Shown here: positions 5,558-8,005 of the stretch, in pieces
Numbering within the stretch: position 1 is the stretch's first letter
How the letters are laid out: each line of letters begins with the position of its first letter
Assembly (NCBI GenBank): GCA_030665485.1
Contig: DAOUZV010000054.1
Coordinates: 1 to 8,005 of the forward strand
Source: Chloroflexota bacterium
GTDB lineage: Bacteria > Chloroflexota > Dehalococcoidia > JABGRK01
Direction: 5' to 3'
Length of the DNA: 8,005 bases
Made by a program: the position numbers and the translations under genes
Notes under the pieces: generated by a model
Seen by the model: only the letters and a program-made list of their open reading frames with translations
Database searches by the model: none
Told to the model about the DNA's origin: nothing

Positions 5558-6571
5558 TTATACTGCGATCTCAAGCTCCGCTTCCTCTATGGGAACAAGT
5601 TCTGTCTCAATTTCTTCTGGCTCTACCTGCTCCGGTCTGGGATAGCGACCATACCTGCCGCGCAGTCTGCCCTGCTCCTCCTCGCCGAATGTTCCCCAGA
5701 CGCCGCGCATGCGATGCTCTTTGGCCTTTCCCATCATGTAGCCGCTGCTGTCTTCACCCTGCCAGATTCCGTAGAATTTACCGCGGACGCTGATGCCGGT
5801 GAGCTTGCCGTTATCACCTTCTGCGCTGCGCCATTTGCCGCGGAAAAGGTGAATTACAGTGTCGTCGGCCAGTTTTATTACGCCGTAGCGGCCTCTGAAC
5901 CTACCGTCGGGCTCAGGCCTTTCTATGGTTACGTCTGCCTCATCGTCGTTGACATACCATTTGCCGCCGAACCTGCCGACGCGCTTTTGGCCAACCTTCT
6001 GCGCCCAGGCACCTTTCATGTAGCCACTGCGCTCGCCGTCGCTGGATTCCCACTCGCCTACGAACCGGTTGACCATTGCTTCGACATCTTCTTCGCCTAC
6101 GGCGTAGGTTCCGCCGAACTTTCCGCCATTTTCACCTTCGTAGTTGCGGTAGATGCCCCAGAAGGCACCATCGGCGTATTTACCTATAAGGTATCCCACG
6201 ACCTTTTCATCGCGCTGCTTCCAGATGCCGCCCAAGAAACCGTATCCCGAGCCATCCTCATAGGTGACGCTGCCGTAAATACCGGCCAGTCCTCCCAGTG
6301 ACTCATCCGCTTCATCAACGCCCCATCTGCCGTGGAATCCGCCCAGAATTTTTACCTCCGCCTCTCCCTCTGGTGCGGGTATGAACTGGATGTCCTCCAT
6401 CTGCTCAAGTTCCGCGATTAAAGCATCCAGATCCTCCGCTATAAGCTCGTTCGTCTCTACTAGGTCTGTAATCGATTCCGCTGTTGACGATGCGAGGGCT
6501 GATGCCGTTCCTGCAATCAGCAGCCCTAAGGCAAGCACCCCCGCAATCAATAATTTGAACCTTGTTTTCAT
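5558..6571 (-). CDS. Secreted MORN-like repeat protein (337 aa), function unknown
   Basis: The N-terminus is a classic Sec signal peptide: MKTRFK, a hydrophobic stretch (residues 7-22), and a probable cut after ASALA (residue 27). Then comes an acidic helical segment (30-62) and, from 79 to 307, 14 clean copies of [FLM]-x-G-x-[WY], e.g. FHGRW (79), FVGEW (170), FGGKW (201), FRGKW (243), FYGIW (266) and LRGRY (303), usually 15-18 residues apart, plus degenerate copies near 257 and 279. The pattern resembles MORN repeats or another short beta-hairpin repeat. The tail (311-337) is Glu/Pro-rich and acidic. The ATG at 6571 is chosen over the one at 6586 because AGGAGG (6578-6583) sits 6 nt before it and the 6586 ATG overlaps that site. 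No cell-wall anchor or lipobox was seen. A surface or matrix role is likely; no enzyme motif is visible. Confidence 0.8.
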   Translation of the reverse strand: MKTRFKLLIAGVLALGLLIAGTASALASSTAESITDLVETNELIAEDLDALIAELEQMEDIQFIPAPEGEAEVKILGGFHGRWGVDEADESLGGLAGIYGSVTYEDGSGYGFLGGIWKQRDEKVVGYLIGKYADGAFWGIYRNYEGENGGKFGGTYAVGEEDVEAMVNRFVGEWESSDGERSGYMKGAWAQKVGQKRVGRFGGKWYVNDDEADVTIERPEPDGRFRGRYGVIKLADDTVIHLFRGKWRSAEGDNGKLTGISVRGKFYGIWQGEDSSGYMMGKAKEHRMRGVWGTFGEEEQGRLRGRYGRYPRPEQVEPEEIETELVPIEEAELEIAV

Positions 6572-6577
6572 TTTATT

Positions 6578-6583
6578 CCTCCT
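6578..6583 (-). promoter_or_regulatory. Shine-Dalgarno site fixing the secreted protein start
   Basis: AGGAGG on the minus strand is 6 nt upstream of the ATG at 6569-6571, so the signal peptide begins MKTRFK rather than five residues earlier. The 5' region beyond it is AT-rich, with a possible TATAGA, but no clear promoter. Confidence 0.8.
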
Positions 6584-6643
6584 CATCCACTTTTTGCTTT
6601 AGGGCCCTTCTATAATTAAATAACGCAAAAGAAAAGAAAAAGT

Positions 6644-6657
6644 TATCTCCTGAGATA
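6644..6657. promoter_or_regulatory. TATCTC-N2-GAGATA dyad upstream of the secreted protein gene
   Basis: Perfect 6-bp arms with a 2-bp centre lie about 75 bp before the start codon, between the upstream terminator and the likely promoter region. It may be an operator; it may also be chance in an AT-rich gap. Confidence 0.25.
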
Positions 6658-6658
6658 T

Positions 6659-6688
6659 AAAAAGCCCCCTGGAGCTTGCCAAGGGGCT
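6659..6688 (-). terminator. Rho-independent terminator of the ABC exporter operon
   Basis: Read on the minus strand, AGCCCCTTGG (6679-6688) and CCAGGGGGCT (6663-6672) pair with one mismatch around a 6-nt loop and are followed by a T run and TATATC. It lies 27 bp after the permease stop codon. Confidence 0.85.
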
Positions 6689-6715
6689 CGTTCGTATCGA
6701 GTTCTTAAGGTAAGG

Positions 6716-7480
6716 CTAATTCTCACCTCTTTTGCGGAACATAAGCGTGCCGAAGGCGATGCCCGCCACCATCCACAGGCTCAAGACTAAGAGTGCCTTC
6801 CACTGATCGTCCCAAACCCAGCCGTTATTTATAATGCTGCGCACGCCGCTTATGGCGTATTCCACCGGGTTGATCTGTCTGATTATATCGATCCATCTTG
6901 GGAGAAAATCTCTTGGAACAAATGAAGATGTAAGGAACATAACTGGCAGCGTTACGAAGTTTAATACTGCGATAAGGGTTTCCTGTCGGCGGAAGAGGAG
7001 GGCCAGCCCACAGGAGAATCCGGCAAAGCCGAAGCCGAGCAAGGTTATAATAAATAGAGTGTATATAACCCCCGGCACGCCTGAAGCAATATTAAGTCCC
7101 AGAGCCAGGGCTATACCGAATATAATAAGTGCCTGAATTATCAGCATCACCATGGACCCGGCAACACGGGCCAGGATGATAGACATCCGGGAAACGGGTG
7201 TGGCCAGCATTTTGGAAAGTACACCCATCTCGATATCCATGAGCAGCCCCATGCCAGACCAGACAGAGCCGAACATCACCGTCATCACTATAACCGCTGG
7301 TGAGAAATGCTGTATATAATCAACCCCTTGGGCCTCCATGGTGCTTTTAAATATCTGGGTAAACAGCAGCAGCCACAGTATGGGTTGCACTATATTAACG
7401 AACAGCCAGATAGGTATGCGGATATCGGTTCTGACATGGCGCACTATCTGGTGCCAGGTGTCTGACATGAAATAGGTCAT
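6716..7480 (-). CDS. ABC-2 type exporter permease (DrrB/NodJ-like)
   Basis: A 254-aa inner-membrane protein with about six hydrophobic segments: roughly 23-44, 58-80, 103-130, 134-162, 170-187 and 228-247. The block MGVLSKMLATPVSR after the second segment and the late INPVEYAISGVRS motif are typical of ABC-2 permeases that export drugs, glycans or lipids (DrrB, NodJ and related). Length is normal. It overlaps the upstream ATPase stop codon by one base (TAATG) and has AAGGAG a few bases before its ATG, so both halves are made together. As a half-size permease it should work as a dimer with two ATPase copies. The substrate cannot be told from sequence; no biosynthetic or resistance gene is adjacent. 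Confidence 0.9.
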   Translation of the reverse strand: MTYFMSDTWHQIVRHVRTDIRIPIWLFVNIVQPILWLLLFTQIFKSTMEAQGVDYIQHFSPAVIVMTVMFGSVWSGMGLLMDIEMGVLSKMLATPVSRMSIILARVAGSMVMLIIQALIIFGIALALGLNIASGVPGVIYTLFIITLLGFGFAGFSCGLALLFRRQETLIAVLNFVTLPVMFLTSSFVPRDFLPRWIDIIRQINPVEYAISGVRSIINNGWVWDDQWKALLVLSLWMVAGIAFGTLMFRKRGEN

Positions 7481-8004
7481 TACTTTCTCCTTTCGCTTCT
7501 GCGCGCTATATCTGTAAACGACGAGGCCTGTCCCTCCTGATGCCTGATGGTTTTGCCGGTGTATTTGAGGAAGACGTCATCAAGTGATGGATGGGATATG
7601 GCCAGCGTTTCTACCTCAATCCCTTTTTCTGCCAGAATACGCATGATAGAAGGCGCCGCCGTTTTGGCATTATCCACGTATACCGCTAGTTCCTCTTCGG
7701 CGGGCTGTATTCTCTGCACGAAGGATTCGCCCTCCAGCACCTTCTGCGTGTCGGTCATGAACTGCGAGCATACTGCCTCATCGCCTTTGCAGGGTGAAAG
7801 GGTGATGACGTCGCCGCCGATGGAGCTTTTAAGTTCGGACGGTGTACCCGTAGCGATGATCTTGCCCAGGTCTATGATGGCGACGCGGTTGCACAATTGG
7901 TCGGCCTCCTCCAGATAGTGGGTGGTCAGGAAGATGGTTATGCCCAGCTCCTTAGTCATCTTCCTGATATATTCCCATATCTTGGATCGCGTTTGCGGGT
8001 CGAG
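7480..8004 (-). CDS. ABC exporter ATP-binding subunit, C-terminal part (5' end outside window)
   Basis: The visible 174 residues start at the D-loop (LDPQTR, 7987-8004) and include the H-loop switch histidine (TTHYLEEAD, His codon 7918-7920). Walker A, Q-loop and signature motif lie beyond the right edge. After the nucleotide-binding domain there is an extension of about 90 residues, with an AVYVDNAK strand and IEVETLAISHPSLDDVFLKYTGK near the end. This is the C-terminal domain typical of drug/polyketide exporter ATPases (DrrA type, DUF4162-like). The open frame continues past the internal ATG at 7959, which is not the true start. It couples to the permease through a one-base overlap. Confidence 0.92.
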   Translation of the reverse strand, partial: LDPQTRSKIWEYIRKMTKELGITIFLTTHYLEEADQLCNRVAIIDLGKIIATGTPSELKSSIGGDVITLSPCKGDEAVCSQFMTDTQKVLEGESFVQRIQPAEEELAVYVDNAKTAAPSIMRILAEKGIEVETLAISHPSLDDVFLKYTGKTIRHQEGQASSFTDIARRSERRK

Positions 8005-8005
8005 G

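Noticed and set aside
5714..6301. Long open frame of 195 codons on the plus strand opposite the secreted protein gene
   Set aside because: It is antisense to a gene with signal peptide, ribosome site and protein-level repeats; its openness follows from the biased repeat codons, and it has no ribosome site or recognisable family.
6584..6586. Upstream ATG for the secreted repeat protein
   Set aside because: It overlaps the AGGAGG ribosome site that serves the ATG at 6571, and would add five residues (MRRNK) before a signal peptide that is already complete.

Overview
The window looks like a chromosomal segment from an anaerobic, H2-using bacterium with tetrahydrofolate (Wood-Ljungdahl type) one-carbon metabolism. 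An uncultured member of the Dehalococcoidia (Chloroflexota) fits best. The gene content points that way: a group 1-like [NiFe] hydrogenase followed by its protease and a stand-alone MetV, a small Cys-rich 'KHYWV...CRKCG' protein, and B12-binding radical SAM proteins. This placement is recalled from family knowledge and has not been tested by any search.

Left block (2-1571, + strand). This is the distal end of a hydrogenase operon. It holds the 3' end of the [NiFe] hydrogenase large subunit with its nickel-binding DPCxxC motif and cleavable C-terminal peptide. A maturation endopeptidase overlaps it by 23 bp from a TTG start. A MetV-type methylene-THF reductase accessory protein starts 3 bp after the protease stop. 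A hairpin at 1601-1634 closes the operon and can also serve the convergent small gene.

Middle block (1665-2242). Two small genes are transcribed divergently from near-consensus sigma70-type promoters. One (minus) encodes a 66-aa Cys-rich, zinc-ribbon-like protein. The other (plus) encodes a 69-aa acidic protein of unknown function made around two copies of an NPDDYxxxELGY motif. A 7-bp dyad overlaps the promoter of the second gene.

Right block (2292-8005, all minus strand). Two adjacent paralogs of about 500 aa encode cobalamin-binding radical SAM proteins of the DUF4070/HpnP-like type. The upstream copy (3929-5431) may be leaderless. Next comes a secreted protein of 337 aa with 14 clean copies of an aromatic/Gly motif (MORN-like), flanked by hairpin terminators. 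Last is an ABC exporter, with permease and ATPase translationally coupled; the ATPase runs off the right edge.

No tRNA, rRNA, CRISPR array, insertion sequence or phage gene was seen. The least explained items are the NPDDY-repeat protein with its dyad-bearing promoter, the secreted repeat protein, and the paired B12 radical SAM enzymes.
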